Shown here piece by piece: positions 6,250 to 14,866 of a DNA stretch of 64,000 nt. Source of the DNA: Candidatus Thalassarchaeum betae (GTDB lineage Archaea; Thermoplasmatota; Poseidoniia; Poseidoniales; Thalassarchaeaceae); NCBI GenBank assembly GCA_003193925.1, contig PSPG01000008.1:62001-126000 (forward strand). The letters are read 5' to 3'. The position numbers and the translations under genes were made by a program. The notes beneath the pieces are model-generated. The model ran no database searches. It was not told the origin of the DNA and was given only the letters and a program-made list of their open reading frames with translations. Every line of letters starts with the position of its first letter. Position 1 is the first letter of the stretch.

Positions 6250-9105
6250 CTACAGGAAAGCGATGCCGGGCTCCAACGGGAACGCGACACGGGCCTTACC
6301 CGCCACATCCTCACCATCTCCTACCGAGTATGCCTCGACCGAGTCGACGTCCAGCGCGGCGGCGAGGAAGCCGGCGTTAGCAGCGAGGATCCCGGCTTCG
6401 TCGAGGCCGCTGGAGATCAGCGTCCTCTCGCCATCAGACCAAGTGTGAATGCGGCCGCGCTTCTTCTTGCTGCCTGTCGTCATGGCCATCCAAGTCTGGA
6501 AAATCTCGCCTCGCAATGCCTCATTCTTGAATATCTCGAGGGACTGCAGGTGCGCCTGTCCCTGAGCCTTGAAGTCGAAGCCTTCCGAGTCGAGTCGGAT
6601 CGCGTCTTGAGCGAGCTCGGCCTTCCATGCGACTGCAGTCTGGATGACGACCCGACTGATTTCACCCTCTGTGTGGCGCTCGGCTAGGCCGCGCAGGTTG
6701 CGCGCGCTGTCGATTACGTTGCGCAGGTAGGTCTCGCGAGCGAGGACAGCGGTGTCGCCTACGGACTCACCGGCGTCGGGCAACACCAGCGTAGCCAGCA
6801 GACCCTCGCCGCCAGTCATCTGCCAGAACTCCTCGGCTACATGGGGAGTCGCCGGAGAGAGCATGGGTATCCATCCCTTCAGGAAGGCACTGGCAGTGGC
6901 TCGGTCGCAACCTCCTCGATGCCGATACCAGTTCCAATCTGAGAGCATCTCGAAGTGGCTCACCATCACTCCCTCACGAAGGCTGACGTTGCCCATCGCC
7001 TCACGCCACGCGCGTTGATTAGCGCGCAGTCTAGCGTTCAGCCAGTCGTCCATAGGACCCGGCGAGTCGTCCATGGAGAGCGCCGAGTCGACGGCGTCGA
7101 TAATCACGTGCATCTGTCGATGGTTCGCCTCCAGAGCGCTGTCAGACCAGTCCATGCCCGCCTCAGGGTTGGCTCCGAACAGAATGAACAGACGAATCGT
7201 GTCGGCGCCGTAGCGTCCGAGCATATCCCCCGGGCTGATTGTGTTGCCAAGCGACTTGCCCATCTTGGCGGAGCGTGTGCCTAGAGGCTTGCCGCAGGTC
7301 GGGCAGTCACCGCCGAAGTTGTCGACGTGATACTCGGCGTTGCAGTCGGCGCAGAAGGGCGCGGGAGCGTTCAGCATCCCCTGGCAGATCAGTCGGCCGA
7401 AGGGCTCGCCGACCGCGTTCATCCCGGCGTCGCGGGTCGCCTTGGTGAAGAAGCGGGCGTAGAGGAGGTGCATGACAGCGTGCTCGATGCCGCCGATGTA
7501 CAGATCAACGCCGTCGTCCATCCAGTAGTCGACTGTCTCGCGGTCGAAGGGCGCGGCGTCGTTGCTCGCGTCACAGAAGCGCATGAAGTACCACGAGGAG
7601 TCGTAGAACGTGTCCATCGTGTCCGTCTCGCGCTTGGCAGCGCCTTCGCACGAGGGGCATGTGGTGTTGACGAAGGCATCGTGAGATGCCAGAGGGTTGC
7701 CGCTCTGCTCCTCGCTGAAGGTCACGTCGAGCGGTAACTCGACTGGCAAATCGGCCGCTGGCACGGGCACGATGCCGCAGGCCTCGCAGTGAATCATCGG
7801 AATCGGCGTGCCCCAGAAGCGCTGGCGGCTCAACAGCCAGTCCTTGAGCCGGTACTCGATCGTGCCGTAGCCTGAGCCGTGGCCCTCAAGCGCGGCTATC
7901 ACAGCATCCTTGGCCTCGTCGCCGGCCAACCCATCGAAGGCATCACGACCGGAGTTGACCATTGGGCCGTAGCCCTCGAAGGCCCCGCTGAGCGCGGCAT
8001 CTGGGTCGTCGCCGGCTCGCTCAAGCAGCACACGCCTGATCTCGATGTCGTACCTCTCGGCGAAGTCGTAGTCGCGCTGGTCGTGCCCCGGCACGGCCAT
8101 CACAGCGCCGGTGCCATAGGAGGCGACGACGAAGTTGCCGGCGTAGATGGGCACCTCCTCGCCGTTCAGCGGGTTGATCGCGTGGCGGCCGAGGAAGACG
8201 CCCTTCTTCTCCTTCAGCATGTTGATGCGCTCGAACTCGGACATGCGCGCGCACTCGTCGCGAAGTTTGCTCCAGTCAGCCTCCCACTCGGTTCCCGCGC
8301 ACAGCTCCTCGCACAGCGGGTGCTCGGGCGAGAGGGTGACGAAGGTCACTCCGAAGATGGTGTCAGGCCGGGTGGTGAAGGTGCCGATGACGGCCTCAGA
8401 GCCGGCCACCGGGAAGTCGATGTGGGCGCCGTGGGAGCGGCCGATCCAGTTGCGCTGCATCGCCTTGACGTTCTCCGGGAAGGCGATGTTGTCGAGTTCG
8501 TCGAGCAACTCGTCGGAGTACTCGGTCATGCGCAGAAACCACTGCGCCATGTCCCTCTGCACGACCTCGAGGCCGCAGCGCCAGCAGCGGTTGTTCTTGA
8601 CCTGCTCGTTGGCGAGCACGGTGTCGCAGTCCACGCACCAGTTGACCGGTGCCATCCTGCGCTCGACCAGCCCGCGCTCGTTGAGCATCAGGAACATTCG
8701 CTGGTTCCAGTGGTAGTAGTCGACATCCGAGGTCGCGAGGAAGCGCCGCCAGTCGTACGAGTAACCCATCCGCTCCTGGTCGGCGCGGATGCTGGCGATG
8801 TTGCGGTGAGTCACCGTGTGCGGGTGCCCGCCCTCCTTCTTCGCCGCGTTCTCGGCGGGCATCCCGAACGAGTCGTAGCCCATTGGGTAGAGCACGTTGC
8901 TCCCCATTAGCCGGTGGAAGCGCGCCATGGCGTCGCCGATCGAGTAGTTCCGTACATGACCCATGTGCATGCTTCCGGAGGGGTAGGGGAACATCTCGAG
9001 GCAGTAGAACTTCGGTTTGGAGGAGTCGACTTCGACTTCGAAGGCACCAGCATCCGCCCACGCCTTCTGCCAGCGGGCCTCTACCTCTTGCGCGTCGTAT
9101 GCCAT
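6250..9105 (-). CDS. leuS: Leucyl-tRNA synthetase, bacterial-type
   Basis: Charges tRNA-Leu with leucine. The class I HIGH signature reads HMGH at residues 47-50 (FPYPSGSMHMGHVRNYSIGD). Zinc-type cysteine pairs are present (CVDC/CWRC and CADC/CPTC), and the editing CP1 domain contains the TTRPDTIFG motif. The second signature is KMGKS near residue 615 instead of KMSKS. The whole layout, including FGMPAENAAKKEGGHP, follows the bacterial/organellar LeuRS rather than the archaeal/eukaryotic form. That suggests horizontal acquisition, though no tree could be run. Length is 951 residues, with a C-terminal anticodon-binding and terminal domain. Confidence 0.95.
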   Translation of the reverse strand: MAYDAQEVEARWQKAWADAGAFEVEVDSSKPKFYCLEMFPYPSGSMHMGHVRNYSIGDAMARFHRLMGSNVLYPMGYDSFGMPAENAAKKEGGHPHTVTHRNIASIRADQERMGYSYDWRRFLATSDVDYYHWNQRMFLMLNERGLVERRMAPVNWCVDCDTVLANEQVKNNRCWRCGLEVVQRDMAQWFLRMTEYSDELLDELDNIAFPENVKAMQRNWIGRSHGAHIDFPVAGSEAVIGTFTTRPDTIFGVTFVTLSPEHPLCEELCAGTEWEADWSKLRDECARMSEFERINMLKEKKGVFLGRHAINPLNGEEVPIYAGNFVVASYGTGAVMAVPGHDQRDYDFAERYDIEIRRVLLERAGDDPDAALSGAFEGYGPMVNSGRDAFDGLAGDEAKDAVIAALEGHGSGYGTIEYRLKDWLLSRQRFWGTPIPMIHCEACGIVPVPAADLPVELPLDVTFSEEQSGNPLASHDAFVNTTCPSCEGAAKRETDTMDTFYDSSWYFMRFCDASNDAAPFDRETVDYWMDDGVDLYIGGIEHAVMHLLYARFFTKATRDAGMNAVGEPFGRLICQGMLNAPAPFCADCNAEYHVDNFGGDCPTCGKPLGTRSAKMGKSLGNTISPGDMLGRYGADTIRLFILFGANPEAGMDWSDSALEANHRQMHVIIDAVDSALSMDDSPGPMDDWLNARLRANQRAWREAMGNVSLREGVMVSHFEMLSDWNWYRHRGGCDRATASAFLKGWIPMLSPATPHVAEEFWQMTGGEGLLATLVLPDAGESVGDTAVLARETYLRNVIDSARNLRGLAERHTEGEISRVVIQTAVAWKAELAQDAIRLDSEGFDFKAQGQAHLQSLEIFKNEALRGEIFQTWMAMTTGSKKKRGRIHTWSDGERTLISSGLDEAGILAANAGFLAAALDVDSVEAYSVGDGEDVAGKARVAFPLEPGIAFL

Positions 9106-9129
9106 TTCCTCACTCCCATCGGGCTTCGA

Positions 9130-9178
9130 GGGGAGCCATCAGGCTCCCCGCAGAAGCAGTAGAACGGGCGCGAGCCCG
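9130..9178. other. Two tandem hairpins in the leuS/MBL divergent region
   Basis: Two perfect inverted repeats lie 25-73 bases upstream of leuS. The first is GGGGAGCC-ATCA-GGCTCCCC at 9130-9149. The second is CGGGC-GCGA-GCCCG at 9165-9178, which has a GNRA-type loop when read on the plus strand. They sit in the 196-base gap between leuS and the divergent MBL gene, so they could belong to either leader. No function is assigned. Confidence 0.45.
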
Positions 9179-9301
9179 CCTAGCAGGGTATGTGAAGCGG
9201 GCTTTCGTGCCACGCCCCGCGACTCGGAGGCCACGCTTTGAAGCCTGCCCTGAGAGGGAGTGGCCGCCACACCTATGCGGCGTGGTCCGGTGGGTTGGGC
9301 G

Positions 9302-10054
9302 ATGCTGGAGGACGGGGAGTTCGATGTGGCTGTCGCAGATGACGGCATCGAGGTCTGGGTCACCCAGATGGGCGGCTACATGAACATGAACACCGCATTC
9401 ATCGACAGGGCTGCCGGAATAGTCGCTATAGTCGACCCGTTCGATGCCAAGCGCTGGGTCGCGGCTCTGGCCGAGGAGGGGCTCTCGCCCACGCACCTGC
9501 TCTACACCCACACACATCGCGACCACACCGCCGGATACTCGATGATGCTCAACCTAGTCCCGGACGTCGAGGTCTGGGGGCACGAGGAGGCGCGGGTGCC
9601 GAGCCTGCTCAGCCATGTCGTATTCAAGAAGGTCGATTTCACCCACACCTGGGACAGCGAGCCGGACACCACCGTGGAGTGGTCTGCCGGATTGATCAGG
9701 CTCGGGGTCACGCATTCGCCCGGCCACGCCCCCGGCCACGTCACCTTCCACGGTCACGGAGTCTACCACGCCGGAGACCTACTGTTCACAGCGCACTCCG
9801 GGCGCGTCGACCTGCCCGGCAGCGACCCGCGTGCGCAGTGGAGGAGCGTGCTGTACGCGCGCGAGCTTCTCAGGGGATTGCCCGGTGACTGGAGGCTGAT
9901 CCCCGGGCACCGCTATGAGTGGATAGACGGCTCAACTCCTGACTGGGTAAGCCTCGAGCAGGCACTGGCGCACAACTTCTCGTTGAACTCGCCGGCGCTT
10001 GAGGCGTTCGAGCGACTGCCATGGCAGAGTTTCGATGATGATGTCAGCGCATGA
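9302..10054 (+). CDS. MBL-fold metallohydrolase (glyoxalase II-like)
   Basis: Metallo-beta-lactamase fold hydrolase. The dinuclear metal motif HxHxDH appears as THTHRDHTAG, followed by the downstream histidine strand HSPGHAPGHVTFH, the bridging aspartate segment YHAGDLLF, and a final PGHRYEW histidine. This order fits hydroxyacylglutathione-hydrolase-like and general MBL hydrolases; the substrate is unknown. I prefer ATG 9302 (MLEDGEFDVAV) over the track start 9260 because the earlier 14 residues are not conserved-looking. The gene stands alone before the 2-oxoacid oxidoreductase operon. Confidence 0.8.
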   Translation: MLEDGEFDVAVADDGIEVWVTQMGGYMNMNTAFIDRAAGIVAIVDPFDAKRWVAALAEEGLSPTHLLYTHTHRDHTAGYSMMLNLVPDVEVWGHEEARVPSLLSHVVFKKVDFTHTWDSEPDTTVEWSAGLIRLGVTHSPGHAPGHVTFHGHGVYHAGDLLFTAHSGRVDLPGSDPRAQWRSVLYARELLRGLPGDWRLIPGHRYEWIDGSTPDWVSLEQALAHNFSLNSPALEAFERLPWQSFDDDVSA

Positions 10055-10133
10055 GGTCGTGCCGGGAAACTGAGTCACCGGCTCATTCCCTCACTGCATC
10101 TTATTCGCGGGCGCAGGAGAGGGAGGAGGAACC

Positions 10134-10143
10134 GATATAATAG
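10134..10143 (+). promoter_or_regulatory. TATA-like box of the 2-oxoacid oxidoreductase operon
   Basis: GATATAATAG is an isolated AT-rich box about 65-75 bases before the GTG start at 10208, preceded by a purine-rich segment that could be a BRE. It would give a leader of about 40 bases. Confidence 0.45.
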
Positions 10144-10207
10144 CAGGTCCTGTCGGCCGAACCCCTACAGGGCAGGGGTAGTAGCAGCATGAACAGGCGC
10201 TTGGTGG

Positions 10208-11143
10208 GTGAGTAATGTGGGTTCTTTCGATTACGTAATCAGCATCGGCGGCGCGGCTGGACAGGGCATTGCGACTCCTGGGAACATCCTCGCTCGCCTG
10301 TTTGCTCGCCGGGGCATCCACATGTACGCCTACAACGCCTACCAATCCATCATCCGTGGTGGCCACTCCTTCCTCACCGTCCGTTGCAGTGACCGCGAGA
10401 TCCGCACCCATGGCGATGTCATCGACCTGATAATCTGCCTCAATCAGGACACGATGGACCGACACCTCGAGCACCTCGGCCCTGGCACCTCGGTCATCTT
10501 CAACAGCGACACAATCAAACCTGGAGAGGCGACCGAAGGAGTTCAGCTCTGCCCGATGGCTGTTGGCGAACTTGCTGGAAAGGGCTCCAACAAACTGATC
10601 CAGAACACGGTTTCGATTGCTGTCGCATGCCAGCTCCTAGGAGTCGAGTTCTCAGCCCTTGAAGACGTACTCGACTTCCAGTTCTCGGCCAAGGGCGAGG
10701 AACTGGTGGCGGAGAACGTGCGCGTGGCAAAGGCGGCGTACGAACACTCGGCGGCCAACTTCCAGCCTGCAGCGCAGCAGGCGCCACAGCCAAGTGCGCC
10801 TCTCGCCGTGTGGGCGGGCAATCAGGCCTTCGCCATGGCGTCGGCCAGTGCCGGTGTCAAGTTCTACTGCGCCTATCCGATGAGTCCCTCGACCGGCATC
10901 CTGCACTGGATGGCGGCCAACGCCCGTGAACTCGGCATCATGGTGCGTCAGGTCGAAGACGAGATCAGCGTCATCTGCATGACTGTGGGGGCGGCCCACG
11001 CCGGCTGTCGTTCGATGTGCGCCACCTCAGGTGGTGGATTCGCGTTGATGACTGAAGGGATAGGTGCAGCCGCCATGATGGGTCGTCAACGTGCAGCGTG
11101 CCGGCCCCTCCACCGGGGTGCCCACGAAGACCGAGCAGGGTGA
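10208..11143 (+). CDS. korA: 2-oxoacid:ferredoxin oxidoreductase fused gamma-alpha subunit, 5' part (frameshifted)
   Basis: N-terminal part of the gamma-alpha subunit of a CoA-acylating 2-oxoacid oxidoreductase, which passes electrons to ferredoxin. Residues 1 to about 185 are the gamma domain (ISIGGAAGQGI, then NAYQSIIRGGHS). The alpha pyrimidine-binding domain begins near residue 205 (KFYCAYPMSPSTGI). Family sequence runs to GGGFALMTEGIGAAAMM near 11080, after which this frame turns to unrelated residues and stops. The remainder of the same protein continues in another frame from 11082. The start codon is GTG. A start-to-end homologue would be about 590 residues. Confidence 0.85.
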   Translation: MSNVGSFDYVISIGGAAGQGIATPGNILARLFARRGIHMYAYNAYQSIIRGGHSFLTVRCSDREIRTHGDVIDLIICLNQDTMDRHLEHLGPGTSVIFNSDTIKPGEATEGVQLCPMAVGELAGKGSNKLIQNTVSIAVACQLLGVEFSALEDVLDFQFSAKGEELVAENVRVAKAAYEHSAANFQPAAQQAPQPSAPLAVWAGNQAFAMASASAGVKFYCAYPMSPSTGILHWMAANARELGIMVRQVEDEISVICMTVGAAHAGCRSMCATSGGGFALMTEGIGAAAMMGRQRAACRPLHRGAHEDRAG

Positions 11144-11981
11144 CCTGTGGCAGGTGCTCGGCGCCAGTCAGGGCGACTTCCCGAAACTCATCCTCGCACC
11201 AAGCAATCCTCTCGACGCCTTCCAGACGATTCCCGAGGTGTTCAACCTCGCCGACAAGTACCAGTTGCCGGCAATCATCGTCTCCGACCTGCTGATATCC
11301 GACGAGACTTCGACCATCGACCCGAAACTGCTCGACATGCATCCGGTCATCGACCGAGGTGAGCTCATCACCGAGGCTGGAGAGGAGGCTGGAAACTACG
11401 AGCGTTACAAGTTCACCGACAGCGGCATCTCGCCCCGTGCCCTCCCAGGGATCCCCGGCTACGAGCATATCGTGTCCACCGACGAGCACATGCCCGACGG
11501 CGTGCTCATCAGCGATGAGTTCACCCACCCGCACAAGCGCCGGGCGATGGTGGAGAAGAGACAGAGCAAGATGGATGGTCTGCTGGCTGAACTGGCTCCT
11601 CCGGCAATCGTCGGCCCCGCTGATGCTGAGGTAACTCTCGTCGGCTGGGGCTCTACCGCCGGCGTCATCCAAGAGGCCATCGAACAACTGGCGGCGGCCG
11701 GCGTGGTCGCCAATCATCTGCACTTCAAGTGGCTGGTCCCGTTCCACGCTGACGAGGCGAACGAGCTGCTGTCATCCTGCAAGCACACCATCATAGTCGA
11801 GAACAACTACACCGGGCTCTTCCATCGGTACCTGCGCAGCGAGACAGGTTTCACAGTGGATGGGCACATCCGCAAGTATGACGGTGAGCCGTTCAAGCCG
11901 CATCACATCACGGCCGCCGTTCAAGACCAACTGGCGGGTGGAGAGGCGTTGTCGGTGCCGTATGAGGAAATAATAGTCTGA
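11091..11981 (+). CDS. korA: 2-oxoacid:ferredoxin oxidoreductase gamma-alpha subunit, 3' part (frameshifted)
   Basis: Continuation of the alpha subunit. The frame opens with VNVQRAGPSTGVPTKTEQGDLW, the conserved segment that should directly follow the GFALM region of the 5' part. It goes on through the alpha central domain to a C-terminal Rossmann-like domain (EVTLVGWGSTAGVIQEAI). The ATG at 11091 given by the track is internal to a conserved stretch and is not a natural start. The two parts are therefore one gene broken by a deletion of about 14 bases (inferred from family consensus) near 11080. korB follows 11 bases after the stop. Confidence 0.85.
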   Translation: MQRAGPSTGVPTKTEQGDLWQVLGASQGDFPKLILAPSNPLDAFQTIPEVFNLADKYQLPAIIVSDLLISDETSTIDPKLLDMHPVIDRGELITEAGEEAGNYERYKFTDSGISPRALPGIPGYEHIVSTDEHMPDGVLISDEFTHPHKRRAMVEKRQSKMDGLLAELAPPAIVGPADAEVTLVGWGSTAGVIQEAIEQLAAAGVVANHLHFKWLVPFHADEANELLSSCKHTIIVENNYTGLFHRYLRSETGFTVDGHIRKYDGEPFKPHHITAAVQDQLAGGEALSVPYEEIIV

Positions 11982-11992
11982 GGGGTGAGTGA

Positions 11993-12886
11993 ATGAGCGA
12001 TACGAATGTGCAAATCAGCTTGAAACCAAAGGACTTCAAGGGCAAGGTGGACCCTGATTGGTGCCCCGGCTGCGGCGACTTCGGCGTGCTGAGCGGTCTC
12101 CAGCGAGCGGTCTGTGAACTCGGTCTGCAACCGCATGAGATCCTCACCATCAGCGGCATCGGATGCTCATCGAACTTCCCCGGCTTCTTCAACTCGTACG
12201 GGATGCACACGCTGCACGGGCGGGCGCTGCCGCACGCGAGCGGGGCGAAGCTAGCGAACCACGAGATGAATGTCATAGTGACCGGAGGAGATGGAGACGG
12301 CTACGGCATCGGGGGGAATCACTTCACCCATACCAGCCGGCGTAACCTCGACATCCTGTACATCGTGATGAACAATCAGATCTACGGACTAACGACCGGT
12401 CAGATCTCGCCCACCAGCGAGGTCGGCATGAAGACCAAGAGCACCCCGTTCGGCAGCGTCGAGTTGCCAATCAACCCCATCGCGAGTGCGATTACGGCGG
12501 GAGCGACGTGGGTCGCGAGAGGCTACACTGGCAACATCAAGCAACTGACTCGATTGATTGTCGAGGGTATCCAGCACAAGGGATTCGCCCTACTCGACGT
12601 GTTCAGCCCATGTGTGACGTTCAACAAGGTCAACACCTACCAGTTCTTCCGGCCACGGGTGCAGCCACTGGAGGACATCGAGCATGATCCGAGCGACTGG
12701 AAGGCGGGTATCGAGAAGGCGATGCTTTGGGGGGATGTAATTCACACCGGCGTCTTCTTCGAGACCAAAACCAGGCTCACCCTGGGAGAACAGGAACCGG
12801 TACTCGACGAAGGCGGGCCGCTCGCCTTCCGCGAGCTCGGCCTCAGCAGTGAACAGACCGAACGCATCATCGCCCGCATGATGTGA
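11993..12886 (+). CDS. korB: 2-oxoacid:ferredoxin oxidoreductase beta subunit
   Basis: Thiamine-diphosphate-binding beta subunit. WCPGCGDFG near residue 25 and GCSS provide cysteines for the iron-sulfur cluster, and the ThDP/Mg motif GDGDGYGIGGNHF...NN is present (TGGDGDGYGIGG, VMNNQIYGLTTGQ). It ends with LDVFSPCVTFN, typical of KorB-type proteins. With the fused gamma-alpha subunit this makes the two-component KorAB-like enzyme. 2-oxoglutarate is the likely substrate, but pyruvate or branched oxoacids cannot be excluded from sequence. It is convergent with the downstream GNAT gene, with ten bases between stops. Confidence 0.9.
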   Translation: MSDTNVQISLKPKDFKGKVDPDWCPGCGDFGVLSGLQRAVCELGLQPHEILTISGIGCSSNFPGFFNSYGMHTLHGRALPHASGAKLANHEMNVIVTGGDGDGYGIGGNHFTHTSRRNLDILYIVMNNQIYGLTTGQISPTSEVGMKTKSTPFGSVELPINPIASAITAGATWVARGYTGNIKQLTRLIVEGIQHKGFALLDVFSPCVTFNKVNTYQFFRPRVQPLEDIEHDPSDWKAGIEKAMLWGDVIHTGVFFETKTRLTLGEQEPVLDEGGPLAFRELGLSSEQTERIIARMM

Positions 12887-12896
12887 TTCGACGAAG

Positions 12897-13490
12897 CTAG
12901 CTGTTCTTCGACGGCCCTCTGTCCGGGCCTACAACAATGGTATGACACTGGTGAAGGGTTCGAACTCCTGCGACGGTGATGGCCGAGTCTCCATCTACGC
13001 AGCGCTCGCCTCCCCAGTCGCGGACCGTTCGCATCACCGTGCTTCGACCAGCATGGTTGTGGGGGTCGACCTTGAGCTCGACGCAGAGCTCCTCTGCTTC
13101 GCCCAGCCAGAGCAGCGAGGCGTCTATGGCCTTGCGTGCCAAGCCGTGCTGCTGCTCGGAGCTGCGGACCCAGTAGCCTAGGTTCCAGATTGCCTTGCCG
13201 GAGCGCGTCACGCGGTCGAATCCGACCAGTCCAAGAAGAGCTCCGTCCCAAGGTCGAATCATCAACCAATGATGTAGCATCCCGGTCCGTCCCATTCGCT
13301 CGGTCTCGGCGAGGAAGTCCACTATCTGGGAGTCGAAGGGCCGGTCCGGGTTAATCCAAGGCATCGCCCTGCTGACCTCGGGCCAAGTCTCCTCGAAGGC
13401 CTCCATCATCTCCGGGCCGTACTCGCTCGTCGCAGGCCTCAGCACCAGCCTGTCATCGACCCGAATAGTGGCCGTCGCACGCCTCAGCAC
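12897..13490 (-). CDS. GNAT family N-acetyltransferase (RimJ/RimL-like)
   Basis: Acyl-CoA-dependent N-acetyltransferase, probably of the RimJ/RimL/ribosomal-protein type. The N-terminus RVDDRLVLRPATSEYGPEM is the usual opening strand. WNLGYWVRSSEQQHGLARKAID is the acetyl-CoA pyrophosphate-binding motif A with the Q/R-x-x-G-x-A form. At 197 residues it is typical. The protein or small-molecule acceptor cannot be read from sequence. It is convergent with korB and separated by 43 bases from the next minus-strand gene. Confidence 0.8.
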   Translation of the reverse strand: MLRRATATIRVDDRLVLRPATSEYGPEMMEAFEETWPEVSRAMPWINPDRPFDSQIVDFLAETERMGRTGMLHHWLMIRPWDGALLGLVGFDRVTRSGKAIWNLGYWVRSSEQQHGLARKAIDASLLWLGEAEELCVELKVDPHNHAGRSTVMRTVRDWGGERCVDGDSAITVAGVRTLHQCHTIVVGPDRGPSKNS

Positions 13491-13533
13491 GGAGTTTCGG
13501 CAGCGGTCCTATCGCATCAGGGCTACGGATCCA

Positions 13534-14730
13534 TCAAGGTCGCAACTTCGCCTTCGCCGTCGCCACATTCGGGTCGCTGGGCAGCTCTTTCTGGGCCGAT
13601 TTCAAAAGAGCGTCCACCGCATTCGAGCGGCCTATCCTCTGCAGCAGGGCTCCCACGGGGTAGACCAGCTTGGGGCGGTCGCCGAGATGGGGGCCGACTT
13701 CGTCGATGATGACGGTGGACTGCGCGATGTCCCTGGAGCGGGCCGCCTCCATCGCCGCTTTCACCCGAAGAGCGACCTTGCGATCAGACCACATGTCCTG
13801 CTGAGCCCATGGCCAGTAGTTGTCGGGCTCAGGAGCCTTGGCACTGATGGGCGGAATAACCGGGGGCGGTGGGATGGGCATCGGCTCCTGGTCCTCGTCG
13901 ACTTCTGGAGGGGATGGTGGGGCCGGGGGCATCAGCGGTGGTGGAAGATCAGTCGGAGGCGGTGGTATCTCGACCTCGCCTGGAGCCTCTTCCGGCTCGG
14001 CCTCTAGCAGGGTTATCAAATCGGACTTATTGAGTTTGGAGAAGCCTGTCAGTCCGCGCTCCCTCGCCATCTTCTTCAGAGTGTCCACGGTCATGTTCGA
14101 AAGGCCGGAATCGGCCTCGGGCTCCACCTCTGGCTCGGGCTCCGGTGCCGGCTCAGACCCTTGGACCTCAGCCATCTCGCCGTTCGTGTCCGGAATCTCA
14201 CTGGCCGAGATGACCTCGACGGTCTCAGGTGCGTCGGCGGTGGGCTGAACGAGTTCTATCTGCTGCGTCTGAATCGCCTCAATCGGTTCCGGTTCGATCT
14301 CCGGGACCTCGAACTTAGTAACGAACTCGGGAGCGTCCCCGGGCTTGAGCTCGTACTCCACATCCTCCTCGTCCGATGGCTCTGGGTGGTCGACGGTCAT
14401 GGCGAAGGACGGCTTCTGATTCGTCAGCACCACGTCGTCCTTGCCGTACTGCTTGACTTCAATCGTCATATCGTCCATGGTGAATGAGGCCTTCGACCAA
14501 TCGATAATCTCGTCGCTGTCGTCCTCCTCCATCTGCTCAAGGAGCTCGTCGAAGAGGTCGGTGGCGACCTCATCATCGATAGTCGATTCCTGCTGGTGAG
14601 AGGCTTTCTGCAGTTGGTAGGAGCAACGAGAGCAACTCTCGGTGCCCTCGGGGTTCCTCTGCTGGCACAACGGGCATTCGACACCCACCTCCTCCTGCTT
14701 TCGCCAGGCTTTGAATCGGTCGAACACCAT
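13534..14730 (-). CDS. Zinc-ribbon protein with SAP/Rho-N-like helix pair and proline-rich linker
   Basis: Function unknown. Residues 17-40 form a zinc ribbon (CPLCQQRNPEGTESCSRC). A long acidic low-complexity region follows, with repeated Glu-Pro. Near residues 210-245 there is a helix-extended-helix segment like SAP or Rho N-terminal domains (TVDTLKKMARERGLTGFSKL), then a Pro-rich linker (IPPPPTDLPPPLMPPAPP) and a helical C-terminus resembling a TPR-like pair. The composition suggests a flexible scaffold that could bind nucleic acid through the SAP-like segment; that is inference. It is divergent from the helicase gene, with an AT-rich box between. Confidence 0.6.
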   Translation of the reverse strand: MVFDRFKAWRKQEEVGVECPLCQQRNPEGTESCSRCSYQLQKASHQQESTIDDEVATDLFDELLEQMEEDDSDEIIDWSKASFTMDDMTIEVKQYGKDDVVLTNQKPSFAMTVDHPEPSDEEDVEYELKPGDAPEFVTKFEVPEIEPEPIEAIQTQQIELVQPTADAPETVEVISASEIPDTNGEMAEVQGSEPAPEPEPEVEPEADSGLSNMTVDTLKKMARERGLTGFSKLNKSDLITLLEAEPEEAPGEVEIPPPPTDLPPPLMPPAPPSPPEVDEDQEPMPIPPPPVIPPISAKAPEPDNYWPWAQQDMWSDRKVALRVKAAMEAARSRDIAQSTVIIDEVGPHLGDRPKLVYPVGALLQRIGRSNAVDALLKSAQKELPSDPNVATAKAKLRP

Positions 14731-14770
14731 TCAGTCCCCTCCTAGATGCCCGTCCTCGTCGAAAGTCTCC

Positions 14771-14780
14771 GTATAATATT
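14771..14780. promoter_or_regulatory. TATA-like box in the zinc-ribbon/helicase divergent region
   Basis: GTATAATATT is the only AT-rich run in the 136-base gap. It is about 40 bases upstream of the minus-strand zinc-ribbon gene and 87 upstream of the plus-strand helicase. Read on the minus strand it is AATATTATAC, a reasonable archaeal TATA box for the zinc-ribbon gene. Confidence 0.4.
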
Positions 14781-14866
14781 CACCCGGTGTTGGTCGCCCG
14801 CCGTCTAGGACGGCGGCGGCCGTGATAGAGGGAATCGTGATGTGATGGCACGTTCGTCGGCTGTGC

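Noticed and set aside
7879-8910. 343-residue plus-strand ORF inside leuS
   Set aside because: Antisense shadow of a fully conserved synthetase; composition is typical of reversed GC-rich coding sequence.
9106-9301. T-box or tRNA-like leader controlling leuS
   Set aside because: T-boxes are bacterial, and no specifier/antiterminator arrangement is visible; only two simple hairpins are present.
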